From assembly GCA_903813345.2 (NCBI GenBank), contig CAIIXF020000001.1, forward strand, positions 50,673,885 through 50,737,884: 64,000 nt of DNA. The letters are read 5' to 3'. The notes beneath the pieces are model-generated. The model did no database searches and was not told the origin of the DNA. It saw only the letters and a program-made list of their open reading frames with translations. The stretch is from Owenia fusiformis. Lineage: Eukaryota; Annelida; Polychaeta; Sabellida; Oweniidae. Shown in pieces: positions 36,734 to 48,300 of this stretch; the stretch's first letter is position 1, and each line of letters begins with the position of its first letter. The position numbers and the translations under genes are program-made.

Positions 36734-37741
36734 TTACAACCACTCATAGTTGACAAGATCACCACTAAAGTCTCTATGGTTGTCATGACGCAGATGAGCC
36801 ATCAGCTTCTTGTTGACACGTCCCTGGAGTCGCTTCCTGGATAGCCACTTGCGAACTTGCTTGGTGGAGAGCCCTGCAGATTGAGCTAGTTGACCAACCA
36901 TATCGCCTGTGGGGTAGAGATTGTCGCTGTTCTGTCCAAACCAGGTGTCAAGTACGAGTTTGCTGGTCCGGGAGATTCTCTGGCGTTGAACCACGGGTGC
37001 AGGGACCTTGTAGGTGTTAGTGGAAGACTTGCTTGATTTCGCAGGTGTTGACGTCATGAGAGGCTCCCTGGGTAGAGCAGAGTGGCTGGCACCTCGGGGC
37101 TCAAACTTGGCCAGCTTGGCACCGATGATGTCCTTAGGGGCAGCAGAGAGTTGGCTCAGGTTGCGTTCAACACTGTCAAAGAGAGCTAGTTTCTGAACAT
37201 CATGCTGACGATTGATGGCTGTCTGGTGGTGAGGCTTTGGGTTGGCGAGGAGAAGACGATAGCGACCACATTCAATCTCGTGCACTTGCTTGCGATAGAA
37301 GACTTCTAGTTCTAGCAGTTTCACATTGTCAGATAGGCGATACTTGAGCATGCTGAACTGCATCTCCAGCATAGAGCCCCGTAGTGACAAAGCATCAGTT
37401 GTATTCTCTGCTGGCCTTGGTCCCACTGTAGACTGGCTCGCATCTGTAATGGTGAATTCTTCCACTGATGTGCTTGACAGAAAATCGAGTCCAGACTTCT
37501 GGTTCATCCTATCTGATGTGGAGAAACTTAACTGGCTTGATGATGCATCTCGATGGATCTTGTTCACTGTAGCTGGTGAAAATGTCAGATAGCTGGCTGA
37601 CTTCAATGAGTTGTGTGGAGCTGTTTGCTGTTCGGACACTGCGCTCACTTCTGTGCTCAGGTTGAGAAGGTTGTTCATCGACAATGGGATGTCTCTCCTC
37701 GTCTTGGCTGCCACTGGTGTACTGGTTGTGTATGTCTTCAT
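36734..37741 (-). CDS. Divergent TALE-type homeobox gene, intronless, copy 2
   Basis: 335 residues from the ATG at 37741, intronless like copy 1. I find only two amino-acid differences from copy 1: a Tyr for Asn near the N-terminus and an Asp for Glu in the homeodomain loop (YPTGDM). The few silent changes seen bring the total to roughly half a dozen in 1 kb. The homeodomain keeps Trp48 and Arg53 and has Arg in place of Asn51. The 3' flank is also close to copy 1, but the upstream 400 bp differ visibly more. The promoter has TATA at 37816-37823 and a much longer array of CCAAT and TCF-type sites. The gene lies just downstream of DNAJC11 on the same strand. Confidence 0.8.
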   Translation of the reverse strand: MKTYTTSTPVAAKTRRDIPLSMNNLLNLSTEVSAVSEQQTAPHNSLKSASYLTFSPATVNKIHRDASSSQLSFSTSDRMNQKSGLDFLSSTSVEEFTITDASQSTVGPRPAENTTDALSLRGSMLEMQFSMLKYRLSDNVKLLELEVFYRKQVHEIECGRYRLLLANPKPHHQTAINRQHDVQKLALFDSVERNLSQLSAAPKDIIGAKLAKFEPRGASHSALPREPLMTSTPAKSSKSSTNTYKVPAPVVQRQRISRTSKLVLDTWFGQNSDNLYPTGDMVGQLAQSAGLSTKQVRKWLSRKRLQGRVNKKLMAHLRHDNHRDFSGDLVNYEWL

Positions 37742-37815
37742 AGTGCGTTTATAACTGTGTATATTCACTTTCTGATAACTGACTTAAAGTCTGAATGTCC
37801 AAGAAAATGTTCAGG

Positions 37816-37823
37816 CTTTTATA
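37816..37823 (-). promoter_or_regulatory. TATA box of homeobox copy 2
   Basis: TATAAAAG on the minus strand lies 75 bp before the ATG at 37741. A CCAAT box in gene orientation lies at 37861-37865. Confidence 0.75.
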
Positions 37824-37860
37824 CAAATCAGGAATGAATTAATGTAAATGCAGCAATTTG

Positions 37861-38847
37861 ATTGGCTAAGATTGTTTTTTCTTTGATCTGTTTGATCACA
37901 CCAGGGTATTATTTAATTTTTAACTCCCTGTGGATCAAGAAACAATGGGATTAAGATCAAAGCACAACATGTTTCCTTATGTGGCCTCACCTGGCAGGTA
38001 AGTTTTCCTTGATCTCAAGGATCCCACTGGGGTATTATTCTTAACCACTTGTGGATTAAAATACAATGGGATTAAGATCAAAGAAATGTGTTCTTTATGT
38101 GGCCTCACCTACAATTGAAGTTAGGCTTGATCTCTTAGATCCCATGGGGTATTTATAATTCTTAACCTCCTGTGAATCAACATGCAATGGGATACAAATT
38201 AAAGCAGAATTCCTTATTTGGCCTCACCTGGCAAGTAAGCTTTCTTTGATCCCGATGGGTATTTATTTATTATTATACTCCCTGTGTAGTAAAAGAGAAA
38301 GTCATTTGATCCAAGATCTACAATGTAAGTTTTATCTGTTATGGAATGCAGCACTGTGATTGGCAGAGAATGTTTTTTTTTCTTTGATCTGTTTGATCCC
38401 ACCAGGGTATTATTTTAATCTTAACTCCCTGTGGATCAAGAAACAATGGGATCAAGATCAAAGCACGACGGGACTCCTTATGTGGCCTCACTTGGCAGGT
38501 AAGTTTTCTTGATCTCAAGGATCCCACTGGGGTATTATTCTCAAGCACCCATGGATAAAAATACAATGGGATTAAGATCAAAGATCATCTGTTCTTTACC
38601 TTTGAAGGACAATTATTTCTAAATATGAAGTGTTGCACTTTGATTGGTTTAAAATGGTTTCCTTTGATCAATGTAAGTAAATGAGAAAGCTATCAATCCC
38701 AGATCTTTGCATAACCATTTTATCTTTCATGAAATGCTGCAATATGATTGGCCAAGAATGTTCTCCTTTGATTCGTAAAAATAAAGGAAAGAATCATTCG
38801 ATCCCAGATCTCCTCGGATCTTTATAAGATTAGGTCACTTTGATTGG
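37861..38847 (-). promoter_or_regulatory. Expanded CCAAT + TCF/LEF-type array upstream of homeobox copy 2
   Basis: Exact CTTTGAT/ATCAAAG heptamers start at 37881, 37956, 38077, 38244, 38382, 38457, 38577, 38638, 38662, 38766 and 38838, with a CTTTGAA at 38600. ATTGG (CCAAT in gene orientation) is at 37861, 38359, 38643, 38747 and 38843. The promoter-proximal module (a TGCAGCA-like motif, ATTGG, then CTTTGAT) recurs several times at uneven spacing, which suggests amplification of one module. The array ends about 50 bp from the DNAJC11 stop codon. Confidence 0.6.
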
Positions 38848-38895
38848 TTGATAATTATTTTTGATAAATAATAAGTTAATAAGTAAAATCAACAC

Positions 38896-41800
38896 TTATA
38901 CAATACCTGCCAGGGGTATCCTGAGTTTTTCTTTGTCCCCTACTATGACTTCATGGATCTGTTCTCTAAACATGTATTTCACATAAAGTTGTTTCTCTTC
39001 GCCGTAACATGGATCAAAGAACCCTTCCAAGCCACTCTGTAAACAAATAAAAAATGTAACTCTTAACACCTAAAAGGATTTATGAATTGCAAAGAGAGAC
39101 CATCTTCAATTTAACTGTGCTTTTATTTATAACACATCCAAGTTTTCTGAATGAGAGCCCTTGCAATTGTTTTACACTTTATTTCTCCAGGAAATGTTTC
39201 TGATCAAATTGCCCTTGCAATTGTTTTTCACTTTTCTTGAGGAAATGTTTTGATCAAATTGCCCTTGCAATTGTTTTTCACTTTTCTTGAGGAAATGTTT
39301 TCGATCAAAAGAGCCCTTGCAATTGTTTTTACTTTTCTTGAGGAAATGAATTGATCAAATTGTGTGAATAAGGCATATAACTCCTTCATTGAAATTTTTA
39401 TTTTCCTGATTTTCCATCCCTTCCATCCCTGCTTTTTTAATTTTTCTTGAATCAATATGTTGTGTTTTGACACAGTTAACCCCTTTAAAGGAATAAGTGA
39501 TTCCTTTTCGATAAAGTGGAAAACAATATTTCCGAAGTTATTTTCCAATAGGGAAAACTCATGCGATCCATTGCTTTTAGCTACTTTTGGTCACCCATAA
39601 TGGATATCTTTAAAACCCCCGAAGGAATCATTAATTCCTTTAAAGGGGTTAACTGTGTGTCAAAACACAACATATTGATGCAAGAAAAATTAAGAAAGCA
39701 GGGGTGGAAGGGGATGAAAATCAGGAAAACATTTCAGAAAAACATGTGGGTGGGTTGTTTACATCTTCCCTGTCTCAAAGTCGAAATTATTTTATCATCT
39801 CTAGGAGTGCTTTCCTGGAGGTAATGCATTGGTCTAACATATGCACCTGTTTACATCCTCAGAAAATAGCCAAAATCCAACATATGACTGTCCGAAATCT
39901 GTTGCGATACTTTCCCTCCTCCTTTGGAAAACCAAAATTCTGGGGTCATGCGGAATCACAGCGCACTAGGATGAGTGATTTTTAAACAATGCACTACAAC
40001 AATATCTAGCAAATAAGATATACAAATCCGGAACAGACCATTCCCCCAAAATAACTACCTTAGAGACTCCTCCCGGGACTATCAGCTTATGGTTGTCTAT
40101 CAATACATACAGTGGATCAGTGACATCTATACAGCATTCTTCATTCAAATGCCTGCAATGCAAGGTTAATCAACAATTAAGGAAAAGCAATACATGTATC
40201 ACAACAAAGCATAAACATCCAATTGTCACCACCTGCCATTTGTTACAGATGCCATTTGTTACAGACACTGAATGCCGAAGACTGTACACAAAAAAGTTGG
40301 AGACTATAACAATATGTCAGCACTTGTGATGGTGACATAACAATATGTCACCACTTGTGATGGTGACATAAAAAGTGATGCCAAACAATATCCTCCAGCT
40401 ATACGATACTTGATTACTTGAAGTTTTATGGACATGTTATCTTGTCATAAATCTAAACCATTCTAGCCAATATACCCTAGTTTCACTCATTCACCAAAAC
40501 GGTTCACTGGACCTATTAGAAAGGCCTATCCTTAATCACAGTGACTATCTAGGCTCTGTATATATGGCGAGCAAGTTCCCACTGACATTGCGAGCAATAA
40601 GCTCATGTTAAAAGCGGGGCCTTGAAAGATGATAAAATATAGTTATAGTTAAAGAACGTTGTTGCCCTGCAATTGAAATATTCATTGTACTATGAAATAA
40701 AGTTGTACTGAGTTTATTTTACAAATCTTTCATATAAATGTTATATTTCAATTATCATGGGCTCATTGCTCGCGATGTCAGCAGGGCCTGGATAGTCCCC
40801 GTGATAATGGCCTGAATGTAATCAATCATACACTACTCTTACCTGGACTCCTCGCTTGTATATATTTTTCCATATTTGGCCGCCAGAATGATCAAACCAA
40901 GTAATTTCTCTGCCTGCTTTATTGATTCTATTTTATTCTTCATTAGTAGAATCTACAAAAACAAACATTTGAAACAATTAAAAGTATTGTTTTTATTCAA
41001 AAGCAATATTCATGCGTATAGTATGTTACCAGGTTTATATGAAAAATCTGTAAGTGTAAAGCCCTTGGGATTACAAACATTGCTTCTCTTTGGATTCAGC
41101 ATGAAAATGGTGAAAAATCTAAATTTCCTTATGTTGTTGCAGGTCATTGCAAAAAATGAGTACGTTTGAGTAGATCCCAACTAAACATGGGACTATAGAC
41201 AAAAGAGTAATGGATAGACAGCCATAGAATACACTTACTGCTTCTCGTGCCTCCTCTTTCTTCTTCTGTAACCTCTCTCTGTTCTCTTGCTTCTGTTCCT
41301 TTAGCTCCCTTGTAAAAAGCATGGAATTTTGTTATATTCTCGTACAACTTTATTTCCCTCATGTACTATTGATTTAGATTTCAAATGATTTTTTAATTTT
41401 TTTTTTTCAAATGATTTTAATTTTTAAATTAATAGAATAACCAGGAAGTTAGTAGTTACAACTATGATCAAAATAGGAATTCAACTTCTAATTTACCAGG
41501 GTTACAATCGTCAGTTTTGTACCATGTGCAAGCTTTTGTTAAGGGGGTTCACTTTTCAAAAAATTCCAGGAGGATTAATATTTGACAACTTTTTCAAAAA
41601 ATCACTTGAAGTGCTCAAAATGGTGAAAAATCTGCATGATTTTGAGAAAATTTTTGGCCAAAGGGGGTTCAGCCCCCCCCCCCTCTAGTTACGAGCCTGT
41701 GTCAATACACACAAGAAAAAGGTCGATATTGTGAATATACCCAGCATCAGACTTAACATAATGTTGAACATTCAAACAAACTTCTTTATGCACTCACTTG

Positions 41801-44800
41801 TCTTTCTGTTCCTTTAAAAAAGGCTTCACAAGGAGTTGTTTCACTGCAAAGTATGTCAAGACTGGAATCACAGAGCCATAGAAGAGGGCACTGGGGATAA
41901 TCTGCTCTGATAAATGTATGGGGAACAGGTAGACTTGGTTACCCCTGTTAAGTCTAAAAACATGAAATACAAATACATGTAAATAAAGAGGACAGAGAAA
42001 TGTTTGGCGTTAATATATACTCATAGCAATTAAATACCTATAGATTGCAAATAAAATTATTCAGCGGATGTAATAGTATCATTTCATTGAAACTATTTAA
42101 AACCTTTAGTTCTTAAAACTTCTATTTAATTTCATAATTGTAGAGAAAAAGTGATATATTTGATTTGTGTAGTGCATTTGAAGTTTAATTGCAGCAATAT
42201 TTACACATAAGCCAATGGAATAATATCCTAGATGCGAGTAAAAATAATCTTGATTTACGTCATTAAAAATTTACAATTCAGTCAAACTGATGTCATATTT
42301 GGAATCTACATATAAAATTACATCTAGAAATGTGGTTTTGAAAAGAGTTTACAACTTTGAAAATTTAATTTTTTTTGAAAATGTGACTTCTAGGTCGGGG
42401 AGATTCCCCATAGACCCCATGTTGTAAAACCACAAAAAGTGAAATATCTTTTCTTGTGTTTGGCAGATAATATTTTCTTTTACTGGGCATATTCTAATTT
42501 GTATAACTATCAGATACATAAGGGTAATATGAAAAGTGAACCACTAAAACTGATGAATATTCAGGTTTAAGGGAATTTTGTAATACCCTGCCATGTTATT
42601 TCCCCCGAATCAGCCACCTGGTGGTGAAACTGGTAACTACCTACTCGCATCTGAGTAATTGGGACGAGCAAGCTACTTTTAGTTAACTGCCATCTATATT
42701 AGCAACATGGCACTTCAGTAAATAAAAATATTTTTCAAACAAATATTATTACGTAGAGTTATGAATATATGTTATGAGGATCAAAAAAGGTTTTAAGAGC
42801 CTTTAAAACATACCATAATTTTAGAGCATCCAAAAAGTTCATATTTTGTGGGATTTAGTTATAAGAAACATTGTTGTATTAAAATTATACCAAAAATATT
42901 AGGTATATACACAGCAAGGTCTAAAATCAGGTATGAAATATACCTAAGACCTCCCCTTGATGCATAATTAACAACATCCCTAACTTACTTTATTTTCAAC
43001 GTGACACCCACTGGGGAGCCGACAATAATGGTGGCTCCTAGGATACTAAACTGAGATATCTTTTTCTCTACACCATACTCCAATAAAGCACCAAATGTTC
43101 CAGCCCTGAAACAGAGCATTGACAATATAAAGAATGTGAAAAAATTGGAAAATCAGAACCAGAGATTCAAAACCTTACATTGTCTTTATGTTCAAACAAC
43201 AATTTTATCTAACTCTTTAACTTAATTTATATCAATGTTTGAAGACACGAATATGATGCAGCTGCCAAAATTAAGAACAACCATTGGCAGCAAGAAATAG
43301 TATGTAACAATTGCAATCTATCTAAATCTACAGATACCATTTGATCTCTTCATTGCTAGCATAATTTATTTAATTAAATGGACTTGTTTACCGTTTACAC
43401 AATCTGTGTACTGGAAATTAAAGTATAGTTTATCTTAATCTTACTTCAAGGACAGACGCAGTTTAGCTTCCTCTTCCTGAAATCTCCTGAAGTAGTTGAG
43501 TGCCACATAACACGTTGGGATTCCCAGCTGAAAAAGTTCATGATATAGATTATTTTGGAAGATGAATTTCAGTAAGTTGCACATTTAATATGTCTTAATA
43601 ACACAAATTGAAATATTATGTTGATAAAGAGGCTTACGAAGAAGAAAAGAATCTTACGGACACTTTTTTTCAATGAATATTAAATCTGGTGTTTCCTTGT
43701 GTTATCTTGTGGCTTTATCTCTAGGATCCATTTTTTAAGATTGGTATCATAGACAAACAACAATTATTTAATACACTAACATTCATGTCATTAATTACCT
43801 TACAGAAGACAATTACTATCATTCATACCAAAAATGGACCCCTGGGGGTCATCAACAGAAACTTCGTAAAGTTAAGAACTCCTACACTAATTGTTATGAC
43901 CGTGCATATAATGATGTCATTGGAAGAAAACAATGTACTTAGGAACTCAACTTTAGGCATGTTTCTGTTAATGACCTCCTGATTACACCCAAAAATGATA
44001 CAATTTTTAAAAATATTTTGTGTCTCAAACCTGCATTATAACTGCTAGATGGTGGACCTGGTTGTCCCATGTGACTGTTGTGTTCATACTGGACATTAAT
44101 CCAACATTCCATGTGAGCCTTCCATGGATATTCTTGTCTAATTGCTGAGCTAAAACTACAAAATATCATCGAATATCAACAAGACATACACATGCAAAAT
44201 GTCACCACCTACAATTTGTTACAGACGCCAACTACCAAACATCATCTGCCAAACACCAAACACCATCAACATTAAAGCTTTAATTCCTACCTGTGGTGAG
44301 ACCAGGTCTTATACCATGTGGGGTGAATTGAAATGTTCCTGCCATTGTACCATATCTGTAAATAACAAAATATACTTTAAGCCTACCTGATATATGATAT
44401 GCTATATATTTTATATTAAAAAGGTATAATTATTACCAATAACTACTAATATTTGGTTCTTCGGATGTGTTCCATGTGGTAAGATGTTCCCTGAAGAGGG
44501 AAAAAGAGAATTAGATAAATGTACATGTTAATATGGAGAAAAATCAATTTTGAATACGATTAAATCATAAAACATGTTCAATCTCATTTAAAAGTAAACA
44601 AAAAAGAGCGATAAGAAAAGAAAAAAGAGGTATCAAAATGTTCTCTTCAATATTGCCATAATTATGATGAATTCCATTTTGTATTCAATTTTCAACATGT
44701 ATGCAGATAATCATGTTTTTATTTTTGAGTTTTGTTTTAAATCATACATGAAAAGTACAAAAATAAGATTTTTCTTGGAATATGTACAGGAAGCATTTTT

Positions 44801-47800
44801 CTCCAGTTCTGAAAACCCAGGACAATGCTCATGTATGAAATATGGGAAGTTGCACACCCTTCTCTTGAAAGCTCATGCTTTAATTTGAGATATATAAAGA
44901 TTGCCATATTCATTTCCTTACCCCCTACTCCATAGAGTTCTGAAGCCCCTCATACTAAATGATGCCCCATTGCCTGCTGCTACCTCCACCTTTAGATAGA
45001 AAACAGATTTAGGAATTATACCAATTACATGACCCAAAAATCGTCAATAAGATATATTGTTAATGGAAATATATTCTATAATTCTAAAAAGTACGCTATC
45101 TATTTCCCAGACATGTATAACAAATACTTTATTAATGTTTGAGTACATGAAAAGGAGACTGGGTACAAAACAACAAATTGGCTTACAATGCTTTAACTTA
45201 TGAAAGTATCACAATTTACCTCTCCCCAACCATTATGTGATGTCATACGCCGAAACGAGGCTGAGACATTGCCAGCACCTACTCCATTACTAGCTGAGAG
45301 GGTACCCCCAAGGGTTGCAGTGTCAGTCAGGGTGAGGGGGGCCTCTATGGATTGTGAAATTGACATCTGACTAATCTCTATTGTTGGAAGACCACTGTAG
45401 AATAGCGATTAAGGGTTGTTTTTTGTACATTTTAAGAATCACGAGTGAAATAAGAAATCTTACTGTGTATGATTTGGAAACATAGCCAGTAAAAGTTGTT
45501 CTGACAATTCATAAACTCAATGAAAAAGCCATTTTATCAGGATATTTTACAGGTAGTACTAGCTAAAAGTAAATCTAAAATTGTTTGAAAGTTTGAAAAA
45601 TTTAATGAATGCATATGTTACTTCTTACTATTTTATACTTTTAACAAATAAATACTGAATTATGTACATGTACAATCCATGTATTGACAGAGTATATATT
45701 TTGAGCAATAGGGTTTACCTGAAGAATTGTTCATCATATCTATCGAAAAGGTCTGTTGCATCTATCCCCACATTTATAGAACCCTGAAAAACAAACAGTT
45801 CAACATTGAAGCATGCAAACATGCTATCTTAAATTAATCTCTACCATACTAAAACATATGAACTAAAACTAACTATTTTGCCACAGTACACAGGCCTGTA
45901 GCCGAGTGAATCCCTCCAACTTAACCAAAAAAATATTTCAAAATCATGCAGTTTTAAACTATTCTGAGCACTTTTGAGTGATTTTGCGCCAAAATCAAAT
46001 GAGAACTTCCCTGGATTTTTTGTGAGCCCCCTGGAATTTAAAAAAAAAAGTAGTCCCCTTGACAAAAGCTGGCTACAGGCCTGGCCTTTTATACAAGCAC
46101 TAAATGAACTTTGGTGGATTAACACATGGTAATATTCTACCTTTGGATTTGTTTTTTGTTGTAATCTTCTCTCCTCTTCTTCTTTCTTCATACGTTCATA
46201 TTCCTGGTACATCTCTTCAGGTCTTTTATTCCTAGGGACAACCTAAGGGAGAGAAAATACCACATATGCAACAGAGTTTTATATAATACAAATAAGAATT
46301 CACACATATTAAATCTAGTAGTGCATTCATCCTATACAGCAGCTTGTAGTTTTAGGTGCAAAATTGAGGGGAATATATAAATACTTAGTATTGACTGAGA
46401 CCATCATCATTTATGTTAGTCTCAGGTATTGACTACAGTTTTATAATATCATTTCATACCTGTCAATTGTGAGATATATTATTAGTGTTATATATCTATC
46501 ATATTTACATGTACATGTACATGTAAATTATATACATGTGTATATATTTTACAGTATACCCTGCCTACTGTAATAATACATACCCAAGACTCCATTTCAT
46601 CAACAGCTTGCCTGCCCAATGTATCATATACATATTTTTTCTGGGGGTCTGCAAGAACTGAAAAAAAATCCAAATCAAATAATCTATTTGTAACAAGGCT
46701 ATGGAAACTCTACCACAAAATATTCAAATAATGGTCACATAAAAAAGATTTTATGGATCTGAATTCTGGTAAGGGTATTTTTGCAACTGACTGATGTTGC
46801 ATCAATGTTGTATTTCCCATAATTGACCATGGTTACAGTATGTCACTCAGTATGTCACATGGACATACATGTATATGTATGTGAATTTTGTTTGTTAAGT
46901 TTAATCTAACTTACTATCTCTTGCTTCAGACACTTTGTTAAAGAGAGTCTCCGCAGATTTCTTGCTTTTTGGGTCTAGATGTTTGTCTGGGTGGTACAGT
47001 CGGCTGTATTTTTTATATGCACGTTCCACATCATCGATACTTGCCTGGAATATTTAAAACATTATCATATTAGCAAACAATATGGAACAATATTGAGTCT
47101 AATGTGTCGGATAGAGTTAATTTTTTAATTTACTTATTCATTCAGTCCGTAGAACCTGAAATGAAAAAAAACTGCCATGTCATTGAAAATCAAATGTATC
47201 CATGTTAATAGGAGCAAATGTATGGATGTCATTGTCAAGCGATGGAAATGTATGGAAATCATTTAGATTTCCATTGACATTTGATGGGAAATGTGACTTG
47301 AACTAAGCTTTTGATTATCAATTTTGGAGCTACAACACCCTGAGGTGAGATACATTATGGAAGGAGAAAATCAAGGTTTTTCATGTAATATTTCAATTTT
47401 TGTTGTAATTGATCGTAAGTATCTGCTTTGAATTGGATTTTTTGATTGTCGAACACCAAGGTTTTTAGACCGTAATTCAAAGAGCTGATATCACTATGAA
47501 CATTTTGAAAGTGAAAGTGTCAATCAATCAATTGTGATGAATTACCCCCATAAATGTGAGTTCGGTTTGTTTTTTAATTTTTGACTTTGATAAGGCAGTT
47601 TTGCTATCACTAAATCGTCAGCTCAGAACACATTAAGTGTATCTGAAAAATTTTAAGTTTTGAGTTGAGCACAGATTCTGAATGTGGAGGCCATGAGGAT
47701 TGCAATGGTAAGGTTCATTTTAGGGTATCCACCCCCTTGCTGAGTTTTCCAGTGCACTGTTGGGCTATGTGCATATTCTGAAATAAAAATCTGGAGTATG

Positions 47801-48300
47801 TTATGTTTAACTTCTCATATCTCAAAATAAGGAAAAATGTAGATACATTAATAGTGAACTGAGCTGACGAAATGTCAAAAATAAGAAAAGGGCAAAACAC
47901 CCATACTGTACATTTATGAATGAATGAATGAATTCGGTTGCATCACATACATTGTACAGAAAGATGAACGAGTTATATATACATGTAGAATAGACGAGAA
48001 AAGATGGAACAGAGGAATTTAATATTATAATATTCGATTTCATCAGACATTTCTCGTAGCCTACTAAACAATACCAATGCAAAGCTTGTCAAGAAAAATA
48101 AAATTTTTGAAAAAATCATAAAGTTCACGATAAAAGTCAAAAAGGATATATGTAGAGTTATCTTCGAGTTCAAAATGAGATTAATAATATGCATGAAATA
48201 ATAATCATCTCTTGCAATGTCATACCTTGTCATCAATGCCAAGAACAGCGTAAAGATTCTCATATTCAACTTCACCGTTCCTCTCCGAGGCCGCTGCCAT
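38896..48300 (-). CDS. DNAJC11: DnaJ homolog subfamily C member 11, 16 exons, complete
   Basis: Minus-strand exons are 48226-48300, 46915-47044, 46584-46657, 46141-46242, 45719-45783, 45220-45394, 44922-44989, 44291-44355, 44031-44155, 43445-43527, 42989-43105, 41798-41953, 41239-41308, 40843-40952, 40059-40152 and 38896-39036. All are in phase and give 549 residues (human 559). DNAJC11 is a mitochondrial outer-membrane J-protein associated with MICOS/SAM complexes and cristae organisation. The J domain is at the N-terminus, with HPD at 43-45. The conserved block [13 protein letters not shown] follows, then a beta-rich middle ([36 protein letters not shown]), a hydrophobic stretch ([18 protein letters not shown]), a charged coiled coil, and the DUF3395 C-terminus ([20 protein letters not shown]). 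The start [11 protein letters not shown] fits the family. Several introns contain repeats. Confidence 0.96.
39157..39362. repeat. ~50-bp tandem repeat in the last DNAJC11 intron
   Basis: About four units of GCCCTTGCAATTGTTTTTCA, then a CTTTTCTTGAGGAAATG-like part, then TTTTGATCAAATT. Confidence 0.8.
39390..39735. mobile_element. Foldback element with ~100-bp arms
   Basis: Inverted arms (about 39412-39506 and 39619-39724) share GTTAACCCCTTTAAAGGAAT, ACAACATATTGAT-like and CCTGATTTTC segments. There is no coding content. It lies in the same intron as the 50-bp repeats. Confidence 0.7.
40190..40375 (-). repeat. Dispersed GTCACCAC repeat family, DNAJC11 intron 14
   Basis: The minus orientation contains GTCACCACCTGCCATTTGTT (plus strand) and a terminal pair of CACTTGTGATGGTGACATAA units that form short hairpins with TATGTCACCAC. 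Confidence 0.65.
41500..41700 (+). repeat. Dispersed repeat with C-run (GGGGGTTC... family)
   Basis: An AAGGGGGTTCACTTTTCAAA start, a central AAAATCACTTGAAGTGCTCA, and an end GGGGTTCAGCC plus a run of C, followed by CTAGTTACGAGCCTGTG. A relative in the other orientation lies at about 45890-46085 (TGAGCACTTTTGAGTGATTT, GAGCCCCCTGG, GGCTACAGGCCTGG), and fragments lie near 52605-52640 and 59865-60075. Confidence 0.55.
44180..44280 (-). repeat. Dispersed GTCACCAC repeat family, filling a short DNAJC11 intron
   Basis: The 135-bp intron between 44156 and 44290 is largely made of this repeat (AAAATGTCACCACCTACAAT, then CAAACACCAAACACCATCAA), in the same orientation as 40190-40375. Confidence 0.6.
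45890..46085 (-). repeat. Dispersed repeat with C-run, DNAJC11 intron 4
   Basis: Inverted relative of 41500-41700: shares GTGAGCCCCCTGGAATTT, the GACAAAAGCTGGC segment and the AGGCCTGTAGCC end on the plus strand. Confidence 0.5.

Noticed and set aside
44437-44490. An exon-like block inside DNAJC11 between exons 7 and 8, with AG and GT borders.
   Set aside because: Including it breaks the frame at the next junction with a stop. Joining exon 7 directly to exon 8 aligns with the known DNAJC11 protein without a gap.
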